DNA of 64,000 nucleotides from Mauremys mutica (lineage: Eukaryota; Chordata; Testudines; Geoemydidae): assembly GCF_020497125.1 (NCBI RefSeq), contig NC_059075.1, positions 31,222,003-31,286,002 on the forward strand, in the 5' to 3' direction. A program made the position numbers and the translations under genes. Of this stretch, positions 30,815 to 47,985 are shown piece after piece (position 1 is the first letter of the stretch; each line of letters starts with the position of its first letter). The notes below the pieces were generated by a model, which saw only the letters and a list, made by a program, of their open reading frames with translations, searched no databases and was not told the DNA's origin.

Positions 30815-32955
30815 GATGGAATTAGTGTGATCATCTAGTGTCTGACCTGAATAAAACAGGTCATAGGACTTCCCTGAATTATTTCCTGTTTGAACTAAAG
30901 CATATCTTTTAGAAAAGTATCCAACCTTCATTTTAAAGTTGACAGTGATGGAGAATCCTCCATAATCCTTGGTAATTTGTTCCAATGGATAATTACCCTC
31001 ATTCTTAAAAATTTGTCCCTGATTCCTAGTCTGAACTTGTCTAGCTTTGAAGTTCAAACGTTGTATCTTGTTATATGTTTCCCTGCTAGATTGAAGAGCC
31101 CTTTCTTATCACATTTCTTTTCCCATGTAGGTACTTAAAAACTGTGGTGAAGTCACAGTTAACCTTTCCTTTGTTAAACTAAGCAGATTGAGCTACTTAT
31201 GTCTATTCCTATAAGGGAGGGGTTCCCAAACTTTTTCTCCTGACGCCTACCTGTGCAGTTACAATAGGCATTATGGCCCACTATTAACACTTCTTCTTGA
31301 GGAAAAATATTAATTTTGTTACATACGTATAAACTAACACTAAATAAACAATGTACGTTTACTTTTCATTTTAATGTAAATGATTGTAATAATAGAAAGC
31401 CTTAGCAATATGCAGTCAAAGAAATGCTTCAAGATGTTTGAAACCAAGCAGTTTTAGTAAAACTAGACTTGAAAAAAATGTGTTCAAACAGGGAAAACAC
31501 AATTTGTATAAAACTGAACATAAGCAATGCAACAAAATTTTTAAGAAAAAGTTGTTTGATTTTAAAACAAAATAGTTGTCCAACTTTGAAAACTATATTG
31601 TTTTCTGTTTTTTGTGTAAAATCTGAATTTCTGTGCTGGGTAAGTAAAGACCCAACCCTATTCTCTACTAATTAGAAAAGAGTCAAATACTTTATATTTT
31701 TAGTTATAATAACTTACAGTCCAGGAGTCGTCTTAGTGGGATGGATTTGCCTGCTTCTCCTTGCACTGGGTTTCAAGCTGGTAACATCTGTTAGTGAGGC
31801 TCAACCTGATCTCATTTTCAATTTTTAGCCTTTCAGCCAGCTCAGGGTGCAGGCAGGAGGTAGTTAGGAGCTTTGTCTCTGGGGGAGTATAACTCAGGGT
31901 GCATGAAGAGGTGATGGCTACAGGTTGTGTTAAGGCAGGGTGGTAGCTCAAAGTGCAGGCAGGGGCTATGTCCGAAGAGGTGCTGCTGTGTCCGAAGAGG
32001 CCCGGCCTTGCACTTGATCCCTCATTAGCACAGTGGGGGGCAGCTCTGCTCCTTGTGGCTCTGTGAGTCCTGTACTGTCCTGCACATTCACTATGGCTGT
32101 GGACACTGAGGACTACAGTTACTTGAGCCTGGCGGGTGCGGCATCCATTATTCAGCCCACATGGGGAAGCTGATCTGGTTGCTGTGCTCCCCCGCAGGGA
32201 GCTCGGGGCTGGAGGGCGAGTGTTGATGCCAGGTGCTCTGTGCGTCCAGGTCAGTTTCTCCATGAGGACTGTGCTTTGAGGCGTCAGAAGCTGTTCTCCC
32301 ACCCTCCCCTTACCCAGCCCAAGTGGGGAAACTGACCTGGATGAACAGAGCACCTGGTATTGCTACTTGCCCCCACCCCCAAAATGCCACCCATGATGGC
32401 AGACCACACGGGACAGTGCACAGCCTACCTTTGGGCTGCGGCCCACAGTTTGGAAACCCTTGCCTATAAGGCATACTTTCTCATCCTGTAATCTTTCTCA
32501 TGACTTCTCTCTGAACCCTCTTCAATATATCAACATCCTTCTTGAATTGTGGACACAAGAACTGGACATAATATTCCAGTAGCTGTCAATCCAGTGAAAA
32601 ATACAGAGGTAATATCACCTCCCTACTGCTACTCAAATTTCCTGTTTATGCATCCAAGGATCACATTAGTCCTTTTTGCCACAGTGTCATGCTAGCCACC
32701 ATAACCTCAGAATCATTGCTTCCCAGGATAGAGTCCCCCACTCTGTAAATATGGGCTACGTTCTTTGTTTTTAAATGTATGGCTGTTACATTAGGCAATA
32801 GTAAACTGCTCTGTATCAGTGACCTGTCCTCATTATTTGACTCCCTCAGTCTTTTGTTATATGCAAACTTTATCAATTATGATTTTAATTTTTTTTCCCC
32901 AGGACACTGGTAAAAATGTTAAATTGTGTTGGGCCGAGAATGATCAAGTCATAAT
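30815..32955 (-). mobile_element. CR1 LINE, minus strand, split by a hAT element
   Basis: The sequence follows the same order as the CR1 at 9943-12213: 'tgatggagaatcctcc', 'gtctgaacttgtctagctt', 'gattgaagagccctttctt' to 31215. After the hAT it continues with 'acatccttcttgaattgtgg', 'tattccagtagctg' and 'tttatcaattatgattt'. The two halves join at the 8-bp target duplication of the hAT. Coding content is decayed. Confidence 0.7.
31216..32462 (-). mobile_element. hAT element with remnant transposase end, 1247 bp
   Basis: A perfect 8-bp duplication, CCTATAAG, lies at 31208-31215 and 32463-32470. The ends GGAGGGGTTCCCAAAC and GTTTGGAAACCCTTG form an inverted pair. On the minus strand at 31737-31850 the translation LKIENEIRLSL followed by CKEKQANPSH resembles the very C-terminus of hAT transposases of the EPM2AIP1/ZBED-related group. 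Upstream of this (31850-32353) the frame is open but low-complexity and proline/serine-rich. The element is therefore an internally deleted derivative. Confidence 0.85.
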
Positions 32956-32984
32956 TACTTGTACCTATGCTACCACTAATTTTT

Positions 32985-33034
32985 AGTTCTTCAAGGGAGT
33001 GTGCATGTCCGTTTCACTTCGGGGTATGTGTATT
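32985..33034. repeat. Possible DIRS terminal fragment
   Basis: 'gttcttcaagggagtgtgca' followed by 'tgtccgtttcacttc' resembles the extreme 5' end of DIRS copies at 14746 and 52072. It is short and diverged. The next recognisable DIRS coding fragment is at 34135, beyond an LTR. Confidence 0.35.
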
Positions 33035-33947
33035 GTTGCCTGATTTTAGGAAGCGAATATTATTAATTTGATAGTATTGATTATAGGCTCGCCAATTAAT
33101 CTGATCAGAAGATAATAAAGTTCTTGTCCCAGAATCAGGCTATACAGAGTTGGCAAGGATCCTTGGGATGTATGACAGGACGCTCACACTGAGACAAATG
33201 TAGCCTTAAAGACTTTTATTGAGAGAAATGGAATAATAATCAAATAGTAATCAAATGGTAAAATAGTCAGAGTTATAAATGCAATAATATTGTTCTAGAG
33301 ATACATGTGATGGTATATACTATAAAGCTTTTGATTAATATACTCACACCCTTCCTTGATAACGTGGTGGTAAGAGACAAAGGACTAGCCTCGCCTCTGG
33401 CATGCCAAGAGAGTTCAGATCCAGGTTCCTCAATTCTTGAGTGGGAGTGTAGAGCTTAGGAGAAGCTTAAGAGCTATCAAAGCTAATTTAGAGTTTTACT
33501 TAACTAACTGACTTAAAACTTACAATTAGGAACTAACAGACTAATAAACAAAGAAGCCTGAAAACTTGAAACTTGAAGCTTCGAAATCCTGAAGCTTAGA
33601 AGCTTCCTTGGCATGGTGGGTCACCTCTCTTATAGAGCTAGAGTACTTGAGCCCTCCTTCTATGTCCAAACTTAGTTTCCTCCTCCACAAAATGTTAGGG
33701 TACACTTACTCCATAAGCTGGTATTGATGACATATACATACATATTAATGACATTAGATCATTCTCGGATTTATTTCTGTACTACCGGTTCTTTTGGTTC
33801 TTTCCATGTGGTGTACCTGTTACGTTTACAGAGGCTATGAACTTAGGAAGCCTCCTGTGCGAGCCTGATGCTTTAGCTCATCATCACCTATCTAGGTGAA
33901 AGGTCCCAAACATATGTGTACTAACTTTGCCTTAGCTCAACATACAA
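33035..33947 (-). repeat. Putative solo LTR, minus strand
   Basis: Read on the minus strand, it would start TGTTGAGC near 33945 and end AGGCAACA near 33035, giving TG...CA limits. A poly-A signal context lies near 33210 ('gacttttattgagag' on +). The interior has no open frame of note. No matching target duplication was found, so the limits and identity are tentative. Confidence 0.45.
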
Positions 33948-34134
33948 GTATGACCTATAGTAGGGATGTACATAATATGTAAAAACAATAACCGTGTAAC
34001 CGATTAAAATTCTGTCAGTTACACAGTTAAATGTTTGACCAGGGAATTAAGGGTGTGGGGGGTGCTGCAGCATTCCCACCTTTTAGGGGGGATTCCCGCT
34101 GCCGGCCCTGCCCCCTCAACTCCATTCAGGCAAA

Positions 34135-34376
34135 AGCGCTCTTCCGACACAGATTTCTTAGTTTCTCCTCATTGATACAGTACAATCCAGCCCTCAGATT
34201 TCGGCCAAACGTTGTCTCCAGCTCCTGAGGCACAAGGCTGTGGGCACATCAGTTCTTGCTCACGCCAGACTACGCATGAGGTGCCTCCCAAGCATGGTGT
34301 GGTTTGATTTACAGGCTGCACAGAGACAACATAAGCAAAGTATTATCAGTGTTCACCAGGGTCAAGCAATCCTTGG
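34135..34376 (+). pseudogene. DIRS fragment G, RT/RNase H boundary
   Basis: The translation contains a RHRFLSFSSLIQ stretch, then in a second frame a VLAHARLRMRCLPSM stretch. This matches PRFQAMVAIIQ...VTRHARLRLRPLQTWL between RT and RNase H of copy B. It is about 80 codons long and frameshifted. It is cut at 34377 by the end of a hAT element. Confidence 0.55.
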
Positions 34377-35045
34377 CAGGGTGGATTTGATTTAAATCAA
34401 ATTGATTTTAAATCATGATTTACATCACTAGTCAGGAAGATTCGATTTAGTCATGGATTTCTACATAACAGTGCATTCTTGTTGGTTGTTATAACCTTAA
34501 TACATATTCTTCACAATTCAGAGATAGATGTAGGTTTCATTTTTAGAAGGTACACACTATACTTTTTTAAAGTGATTTATTTTGAAAACTTTTCAGATTA
34601 GTTTTACAGCTATATCAGAAAATGAATGATTAGTTATTTCATTTACTAAAGGTAATTGAAATAGATAGTTCACCTCCCAATGACTTCATAAATATCTCCA
34701 ATTCAAAAGGTTAATCATTAATATTTGGAGGATTTTCTTGCCATGCTGTATTAGGAGGAGAACATCACCAGACAGGCATTTAAATTGTTTTATTTAACTA
34801 AAACAACGTTATGTATTCTGGATTTTTTTTCTTCAACAGCAAATATATATTTTAACAACACAAGCATATGAATTTTTGAATTTAGTTAAACATTCAAGTC
34901 TCTTAAAATCAGCTTTGTTTTTGTTAAAATTGTTTTTAACTAAAATAGTTAAATGAAATATATTTAAAAAAAAACCCCAAAATTAAATCGACTATGTCAA
35001 CCAGGTCAACATGAGAAACTTAAGATATTGGCTTCTGAAGCTAAC

Positions 35046-36475
35046 TCAGTCGTCTTCACCTTCATTTTCCTGTTTGTTCATAATCTGGAAAAGAAAAACA
35101 AGCTTTCCTGCTTTTTCAGGTTCCAAACCATTTCTCAATTTGAAATGAATTAGTCCAAAGGTAGAAAATAGTCTTTCTACACCGGCAGAAGAAGCTACTG
35201 CTGTTAAAAGTGAGATTATCACTTCAACAGTCTCTGAATCCAAGTACTTAAGAGACTTCCACCAGTTCATTGGTGTGATTTTCTTTAAAACATCATCAGC
35301 AAACATATATTTCTTGAATGGTTCACCCTTAGCTCTGAAGTTTATTATAGTTGGCATTATGGAGGGATGATTGCTGGATGTCCATGTCATAGCCAACTCC
35401 TCTTCTTCAGCAGTTAAGGTGTGACCCTGGTACCGAGTATTGAGAATATTTGCAAGAAAATGAGCTGAAGACGGTGCTTGTCCCATTTGTTTTTTTAATG
35501 CTTGTAATTTAACTCTGTCATTGCATGTTTCTCTTTTTAAGATCTTTCAGTTCCTTCCAAATGTCAACAGCGTCAGCAGTAAAATAGCTGTTTCCCATCA
35601 TTTTGTTCCAGGCTACAGAAATAGGCTTCAGGGTACTCAGAGTGTGTTCAACATTTCTCTTAAGCCCAATGTTCAGAACTTTGGCTGTGACAGTACTATC
35701 TATTTTTTCACAATTTTGTTCACAAACTATCATCCAATTAGGCCAGTTCTTGATACAATGCTCAAAACAGTCCACTGAGTTCCATCGCATGTCTTGTGGG
35801 AGAGTTAGCTTGGTTCCTCACACTTTTTTTCGAGCAGCTGCTGTAGAGTGGTTGTTACGGAAGTGTTTTGCAATTTCAACAACATTAGCCTTTATTCTGG
35901 AACACTGAAGGCTTTGGCTCGGAGGTGCATCAAATGAGCACTGCAACTGTATGTTATTCACTTGGGACTCTCTTCTCGTCCTGGATACATTTGCAGCATT
36001 GTCTGTGACCAAGCTGCAGTCTAGACATTTGAAATTTTTTTTTCAGTTTGTTATAGATTTTATTGCTACTTCTTGTAAGTATTCAGCTGTGTGTGCATTT
36101 CCTGATGTATCAGTTGTTCCACCCATCAAGACACAGCGGGCCTGAGCACAGGTGGCACAGCGAGCTGAGGCTGTGGGGGAGGTGGACAACAGGGGAGGGG
36201 TCGGGGGCTAGTCTTCCCGGCTGGGAGCTCAAGGGCTGGGCAGGACAGTCCCGCGGGCCAGATGTGGCCCGTGGGCTGTAGTTTGCCCCCCTCTGCTTCA
36301 GACCTTTTGCACACTGCTCAATTTCTCTTTCAGACACTTTATCCAGCAATTTGCCTGCAACATCTGCTCTGTTGGGTGGACTGTATCCTGGTCTTAATGA
36401 CTGAACCATGTTAATGAAGTGTGGGTTCTCAATCATACGGCAAGGAGAGTTCGTTGCATAAACAAACCGGGCCAT
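35046..36475 (-). pseudogene. hAT transposase, several frames
   Basis: In protein order: MARFVYATNSPCRMIENPHF with a LRPGYSPPNR stretch (36475-36300), an LVTDNAANVSRTRRES block (the second catalytic Asp region), DMRWNSVDCFEHC, and finally SSAGVERLFSTFGLIHFKLR near 35140-35190 (the hAT dimerisation domain). Stops and frameshifts separate the pieces and a MITE interrupts the first. The C-terminal 146 codons (35046-35486) are continuously open. hAT transposases cut and paste with 8-bp duplications; this copy is dead. Confidence 0.8.
36130..36297. mobile_element. hAT MITE fragment inside the hAT transposase
   Basis: A GC-rich insert that ends with 'cgggccagatgtggcccgtg' and 'gtagtttgcccccctctg'. 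This is the end of a common amniote hAT MITE whose terminus reads CAGxGGxGGGCAAACTAC on the opposite strand. It breaks the transposase reading. The other end is not clear. Confidence 0.5.
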
Positions 36476-36669
36476 TTTTTCATCAATTATCTTTTTGTAA
36501 TCTGTTGGTTCTTATCACAAACTTATCTATGGTCATTTCTGGATGATGGAGATTTTTTTTCTCTTTTTGGGACAGATGATATACTGTGGCTAAGTGACAT
36601 ACATGATGTGACCGAAACACTATCATTGTCAGATAACTCTGAAACTATAGAAAATGATGGTGATCTTGA

Positions 36670-36890
36670 GGGAAGACTGAAAAAATTAGGTTGGTTTAGC
36701 CTGGAGAAGAGAAGACGAGAGGAGACATAACAGTTTTCAAGTACATAAAAGGTTGTTACAAGGAGGAGGGAGAAAAAAATGTTCTCCTTGCTTCTTGTCC
36801 TAACCTCAGACGATAATCAGCTTAAATTGCAGCAAGAGCAGTTTAGGTTGGATAGTAGGTGCAGATATTTCATGATAATCCGTGTGTGTT
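36670..36890 (+). mobile_element. CR1 3' fragment, plus strand
   Basis: The frame at 36630-36730 ends in RLKKLGWFSLEKRRREET, the C-terminal phrase of CR1 ORF2. 'ataaaaggttgttacaagga' and 'cagcttaaattgcagcaa' follow in the usual order of a CR1 3' region. Both ends are truncated. Confidence 0.7.
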
Positions 36891-42589
<5,699 letters not shown>

Positions 42590-42853
42590 AAGAGTGCTGT
42601 AAAAGAAGCAATTAAGGAAGATAAAGACATTGCTGAAAAGCTAAATGATTTCTTTGCATCAGTCTTCATGACATAGGATTTTGGGGAGATATCTAACTTG
42701 GATCAACTCTTTTCTGATTTTAAAAAAAAAGATTAAGTACTGTCAGGGACTGAGATGTCAAAAGAAAAAAAAGTTGCATTTACCAATCAGGTCCCGATGG
42801 TGCATACCCAAAAATTCTGAAATAATTAAGTGATGAGTTGCTTGCAAAAATAT

Positions 42854-43339
42854 CAGAGGGGTAGCCGTGTTAGTCTGGTTCTGTAGAAGCAGCAAAGAGT
42901 CCTGTGGCACCTTATAGACTAACAGACGTTTTACAGCATGAGCTTTCGTGGGTGAATACCCACTTCTTCAGATGCAAGTGGTGGAAATTTCCAGGGGCAG
43001 GTTTATATGTGCATGAGGTTGATGGATTTCCACTCCATACGGCTAAATGCAGTGCCTTGCATGGTGTCAAGTATCAGAGGGGTAGCCGTGTTAGTCTGGT
43101 TCTGTAGAAGCAGCAAAGAGTCCTGTGGCACCTTATAGACTAACAGACGTTTTACAGCATGAGCTTTCGTGGGTGAATACATGCATTTAGCCGTATGGAG
43201 TGGAAATCCATCAACCTCATGCACATATAAACCTGCCCCTGGAAATTTCCACCACTTGCATCTGAAGAAGTGGGTATTCACCCACGAAAGCTCATGCTGT
43301 AAAACGTCTGTTAGTCTATAAGGTGCACAGGACTCTTTG
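42854..43339. mobile_element. Penelope terminal-repeat insertion with direct and inverted copies
   Basis: The 12-bp duplication TTGCAAAAATAT lies at 42842-42853 and 43340-43351. Inside, 42851-42957 and 43072-43178 are near-identical direct repeats of the terminal sequence. The segment 43181-43339 is the reverse complement of about 42880-43050, so a large hairpin can form. No nuclease or RT sequence is included. It interrupts the CR1 RT region. Confidence 0.85.
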
Positions 43340-43860
43340 TTGCAAAAATATGGAGTCTCTCTTTTAAAATCAGCTATTAAACCAGAGGGATAAAGGGTAG
43401 CAAATATTGCCTGTAGTTAAAGAAGACTTATTGGTGATCTGGAATTACAAGCCTTTAACCCTTACTTCTGTACTGGGTAAATTGGTTGAAGCAGTAATGA
43501 AAAATAGAATAATAGAACACCTAGCAGATCATGATACAAATAGGGTTGAACCAGCAAGGTTTCTGAAGAGGATGATGGTGCCTTACTGATCTATTAGAAA
43601 TATTTATATGTATCAATAAAAGAGTGGCTAAAGAAAAACTCATTTGGAGTTTATTTTTGGTAAAATAAGTTATGTAAGTCCTTTGAAAAATTTTACTCTT
43701 AGACTCTCAAAAGGCCATTGTCAAAGTCCCTCACAAGGGTAGGAGAGTAAAATATTGTCATACATCAGAAACTGTCCAAGAAAAACAAAGACTAGAAATA
43801 AATGGACAAATTTAATGATCACAGAACGGTAAGAGCAGGGTGTCAGAAGGTTCAGTACTA

Positions 43861-46007
43861 CGGTGTTTCCCAGCCAGTGTGCCGTCAGGTATGAACAGGT
43901 GTGTCATGGAATTTTGGAAAAGTCACTTGTGAGGAGAAAAAAAATTCTCATTTATTTTAATTAGTGTCATAACCAAATGCATTTTGTGCTGTTGCTCTTC
44001 GGGTGTTTGTGTGTGAGACAAGCGTTACACACAGTGTGATTAAATTACCTTGCTGTTCGCATGGTATCACGTGGTAGCCATGTTTTCTTATCAACCGTTA
44101 AGTTACAGTGGTGAATTTTAAATTGAAGACTTGAAAATGGACAAATATTTGAAGAAAAGAGTCTGACACCTACACATCTATTTTCAGTGATGAAGCTGAA
44201 CATGAACAGAAAGTCAAAGTTGTGAGCCAACACTATTGTGAGAGCATTTGCAATTTGGATTTTTGTTCACAGGTGAACCATCTTACTCTCTTCATCAGTA
44301 TTATGTGTGGAGCAAAAGTCTCAAACCGTGCAAGTTTGCCAAGTAAGTTTAAAATGACACCTTACAAGCAAACATCTATCCCTTGCCAACAAGGGTATTT
44401 TTCTTTTTGAGCGTTTGAAGGATCAAAATGAAAAACAAGTGCAAATGATGAAATGCTGTGTCACAGTTTCTGATTAAACCATTGGAAGCAAGCTGCTTGG
44501 TTGCTGAGCTTGTAGTGAAGGCGAAAAAGCCGCATACAGTCGCAGAAACATTAGCATGCCAAGAAATGGTGAGAGTAGTGTTAGGGGCAAATGCAGTCAA
44601 TGAAATTGCAAAAGTTCCCCTTTCAGATAATATAAGTTGCTGCATTGGTGAGATCAGCTGATGCTGAAACTGTACTCTGAGGAAAAAAATTAGATCAAGT
44701 GGAAAATTTGCGCTGTAGCTTGATGAATCAGCAGATATCAGGCACGTTGATGGAAATAGTATAAAATAAATTGTTTTTATTTTTCAGACACGTGCCAGTT
44801 CACGTGTCTGAGGGGGTACCTTGAGGAGGGAGAATTGCAATGGAAAAATTATCTTAGTGTTTGCACAGACAGGACTGCCCCCATGACTGGCAAAGTGAAG
44901 GGGTTTGTGTAAACAAGGCTAAAGAACAAAACCCAGTTGTGCTGGTGACCCACTTTTTCCTGCACCGTGAAGCTCTTATGGCCAAAACACTGCCAGAAGA
45001 AATTTCCTTAGTGTTAGTTGGAGCAGTACAGATCGTCAACTTAATAAAATCATGGTTCTTAAAATGTTGCCTTTTCTCACTGTTGTGTGAGGAAATGGGA
45101 TCAGAACACCAGAGTTTACTTTTGCACACAGAAATACCCTGGCTTTTCCATGGAAAAGTTCTATGTTTTTATGAGCTGAGAGAAGAGTTAAAAATGTTCT
45201 TGGCTTTGGAGGAATCAGCATACACGGACCTAATTGTTGGTCTGGCATGGTGTGTAAAACATACTTACCTGGCTGATATATTTCACCACCTCAATGAACT
45301 GAGCAGGAACATGCAAGGTAGAAATGAGAATCGTGTCGCCTTCATGGATAAACTGCATGGGTTTAGATCTAAGTTAGCCCTCTGACATGAAAAAAGTAGC
45401 AAGACCCAATATCAATGTTCCCTCTGGAAAACGTGACAGATCCTACTGATAGTATTTTGGTCAATGTCATTTCTGAGCATTTAAATAGTCTGGAAGAATA
45501 ATTGAGCTTATATTTTCTGTCAACCTATATAGACGATTTTGACTGGTTCTGGGATCCTTGGCTTTCCTCTGCAATGGAAAGTGCTAAGAATCTTACAATA
45601 ATGACTCAAGAGAATTAAAGGATGGACCTTCCTTTTAAAATTAAATTTGGTGATATGCCTTTGGACTTATTCTGGTTGACAGTGGTAACTGAATATTCAG
45701 TAATCTCAGACCTTGCTATCTCCATTTTGTTGCCATTTTCAACAACATACCTGTGCATGTTACGTTTCTTCAAGCCTGACTTGCATCAAAACCAAACAAA
45801 GAGAGCATCTGAGATTGGTGGAGTAAGAGCTCTGAGTTGCATTCTCAATATTTCCTGCCAGGAAGGACTCTGTATATCAAGGCAAGCTCAGATTTCTTAT
45901 TAAAAGTATGTTTTGTTATAATAATTGTAATGCAGGGCAGGAGTGCGCCGCACAAATCTTTTACTGAGGTAATTGTGCCTTAGACTGGAAAAGGTTGGGA
46001 AATACTG
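43861..46007 (+). mobile_element. Charlie-like hAT transposon, 2147 bp
   Basis: The ends CGGTGTTTCCCAGCC and GGTTGGGAAATACTG form 15-bp imperfect inverted repeats. Flanking 8-mers CAGTACTA (43853-43860) and CTGTACTA (46008-46015) match at 7 of 8 positions. The + strand encodes a decayed transposase. It is inserted in a CR1. It is close to full length for a Charlie element but coding is broken. Confidence 0.88.
44222..45910 (+). pseudogene. Charlie/ZBED-type hAT transposase, broken
   Basis: The early part gives QHYCESICNLDFCSQ and, after shifts, LVAELVVKAKKPHTVAETL near 44490-44550. This resembles the segment YLVAYLVAKAKKPHTIAEEL of Charlie-derived proteins (ZBED5, FAM200). The 174-codon open piece at 44861-45385 has TLPEEISLVLVGAVQIVNLI and LFSLLCEEMGSEHQSLLLHT, then EIPWLFHGKVLCFYELREEL, the diagnostic block of this family. 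A final piece (45620-45780) carries a LPFKIKFGDMPLDLFW stretch. Several stops separate these. Confidence 0.8.
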
Positions 46008-46107
46008 CTGTACTAAAATGGGTGGTGTTTAATATAGTAATGATCTGGAAAAGGGGGTGATAGTAAGAATAAAATGTTCAGGTTAGTCAAGACAAGAAAA
46101 GACAGAT

Positions 46108-46260
46108 GGCTTGGCTACACTTACAATTTGCAGCGCTGGGAGTTACAGCACTGGTCATGCAGCTGTGTAGGGCCAGCGCTGGAGTGTGGCCACACTGACA
46201 GCTACCAGCGCTCCAGTGTGGCCACACTTGCAGCACTTTCCAGCGCTGTATTGAGAGGTG
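46108..46260. repeat. Left Harbinger terminal/subterminal repeats
   Basis: The 19-bp terminal repeat is followed within 150 bp by CAGCGCTG or one-mismatch forms near 46130, 46174, 46206 and 46240, and by 'agtgtggccacact' palindromes at about 46185 and 46215. Likely transposase or Myb-protein binding sites (inference from repetition and position). Confidence 0.8.
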
Positions 46261-46486
46261 CATTGTGGGCAGCTATCCCACAGAGCACCTCGTCCCGTTT
46301 TGGCGCCGTTTTGGCGCTGAGTATTGTGGGAAGGGGAAGGAAGTGTGCGGGTCATTCCGCTTCCTGTTTGCCAGCGCCCCGTGGTGCATCGCTTCACATC
46401 CCAGCATTCACTCTTTCCGGCAGCGTTTGGTGCCATTGTGAGTGTCTTTCTGTTACTCTCTGTGTGAATCGCGATTTCTGTGGCAA

Positions 46487-47698
46487 ATGGAGCCCGATCT
46501 GCTGAGGACTCTGCTGATGAGTGTCACCAGCACAACACGTTTGGCAGTCGAGCTATTCCTTCAGCTCCAAAGTGACAGTGAGGAGTCCGACGATGATATC
46601 AATATGGATTTGCCTGCCGCGTGTGACACTACAGTGCTCGTGGCATTCACGGAAATGCTCAGCACCGTTGAACGCCGCTTTTGGGCTCGGGAAACAAGCA
46701 CTGAGTGGTGGGATCACATCGTCATGGAAGTCTGGGATGACGAGCAGTGGCTGCAGAACTTTCGTATGAGAAAAGCCACTTTCATGGGACTGTGTGCTGA
46801 GCTCGCCCCCACTCTGCGGCGCAAGGACACAAGATTGAGAGCTGCCCTGACGGTGGAAAAGCGGGTGGCTATTGCAATCTGGAAGCTGGCAACTCCAGAC
46901 AGCTACCGGTCGGTCGGGAACCAGTTTGGTGTGGGAAAGTCGACCGTGGGAATCGTTTTGATGCAAGTTTGCAAGGCAATTAATCGCATCCTGCTAAGAA
47001 AGACCGTGACTCTGGGGACCGTGCAGGACATTGTGGATGGCTTTGCACAAATGGGTTTCCCTAACTGTGGAGGGGCGATAGATGGGACGCATATTCCTAT
47101 TCTGGCCCCCCCCCACCTGGCATCAGAGTACGTTAATCGTAAGGGGTATTTCTCTATGGTTCTCCAGGCGCTTGTGGATCACCGCGGGCGTTTCATTGAC
47201 ATTTACACAGGCTGGCCTGGAAAGGTGCATGATGCACGCATCTTTCGTAACAGTGGCCTGTTCAGGAAGATGCAGGCAGGGACTTTTTTCCCAGACAGGA
47301 AGATCACAGTAGGGGATGTCGAAATGCCCACTGTGATCCTTGGAGACCCCGCGTACCCGTTACTGCCTTGGCTCATGAAACCCTATACAGGGAAGCTTGA
47401 CAGGAGCAAGGACCGGTTCAACTACAGGCTGAGCCGGTGCAGAATGACTGTGGAGTGTGCTTTTGGGCGTTTAAAAGCTCGCTGGAGATGTTTGTATGGG
47501 AAGCTAGACTTGGGGGAAAGCAGCATCCCCGCGGTTATAAGCGCTTGCTGTACCCTCCATAATATTTGTGAAGGGAAGGGTGAAACATTCAGTGAGGCAT
47601 GGACCACCGAGGTTCAAGTCCTGGAGGCTGAATATGCACAGCCAGAGAGCAGGGCTAATAGGCCCAGCACAGGGCTACAAGGATTAGGGATGCCTTGA
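46487..47698 (+). CDS. Harbinger DDE transposase (HARBI1-like), intact
   Basis: 403 residues from the ATG at 46487. The frame is open upstream to 46442 but only from a GTG, so I prefer the first ATG. Residues about 117-165 (LTVEKRVAIAIWKLA to GVGKSTVGIVLMQV) form a helix-turn-helix-like DNA-binding region. The catalytic triad is visible at D199 (GGAIDGTHIPI), D287 (ILGDPAYPLLPW) and E323 (TVECAFGRLKARW), with 35 residues between the last two, as in the PIF/Harbinger DDE fold. GWPGKVHDARIF is the conserved block between. No stop or frameshift interrupts it. It would cut and insert the element in the nucleus, together with the Myb-like protein encoded on the opposite strand. Confidence 0.93.
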   Translation: MEPDLLRTLLMSVTSTTRLAVELFLQLQSDSEESDDDINMDLPAACDTTVLVAFTEMLSTVERRFWARETSTEWWDHIVMEVWDDEQWLQNFRMRKATFMGLCAELAPTLRRKDTRLRAALTVEKRVAIAIWKLATPDSYRSVGNQFGVGKSTVGIVLMQVCKAINRILLRKTVTLGTVQDIVDGFAQMGFPNCGGAIDGTHIPILAPPHLASEYVNRKGYFSMVLQALVDHRGRFIDIYTGWPGKVHDARIFRNSGLFRKMQAGTFFPDRKITVGDVEMPTVILGDPAYPLLPWLMKPYTGKLDRSKDRFNYRLSRCRMTVECAFGRLKARWRCLYGKLDLGESSIPAVISACCTLHNICEGKGETFSEAWTTEVQVLEAEYAQPESRANRPSTGLQGLGMP

Positions 47699-47985
47699 GG
47701 GAAGAATTTGAGGCTGAAAGCCAACAGTAATGTTTGCTGCCTTGCATGGGAGTGAATTGCACTGCTTACACTGTTATTCTATTATCCATAATAATAATAT
47801 GATTTGTAGTGCCTCTTTCTTTACTGGGCTAAGGTATCTTTCACTATCTGCTATAATAAAGACTGTTTTCAAAGCCAAGAATTGTTTTATTGAAAAGAAA
47901 AAAAATTCCTTGACTGACAGACAGACAGACACACAACATTTCATGAACACAAGAGGGCAGGGGTGTGGGTTGGTGAACTGTACAG

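Larger units (their letters stand above)
34377..36480 (-). mobile_element. hAT transposon with broken transposase
   Basis: The left end begins CAGGGTGGATTTGATTTAAA, a hAT-like terminus, and is followed by AT-rich subterminal sequence. The minus strand carries transposase pieces from about 36475 to 35046. A second terminus is not visible before a CR1 fragment at about 36670, so the 5' end seems lost. A small MITE at about 36130-36297 interrupts the coding part. Confidence 0.7.

Noticed and set aside
42904..43281. Two similar open frames on opposite strands
   Set aside because: They encode the same peptide because the Penelope insert is an inverted repeat; neither is a gene.
42851..43339. CRISPR-like repeat array
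   Set aside because: Only two direct copies, transposon-derived, in a vertebrate intron.
46442..46486. Upstream GTG extension of the Harbinger transposase
   Set aside because: The frame is open but the first codon is GTG; the ATG at 46487 is the natural eukaryotic start.
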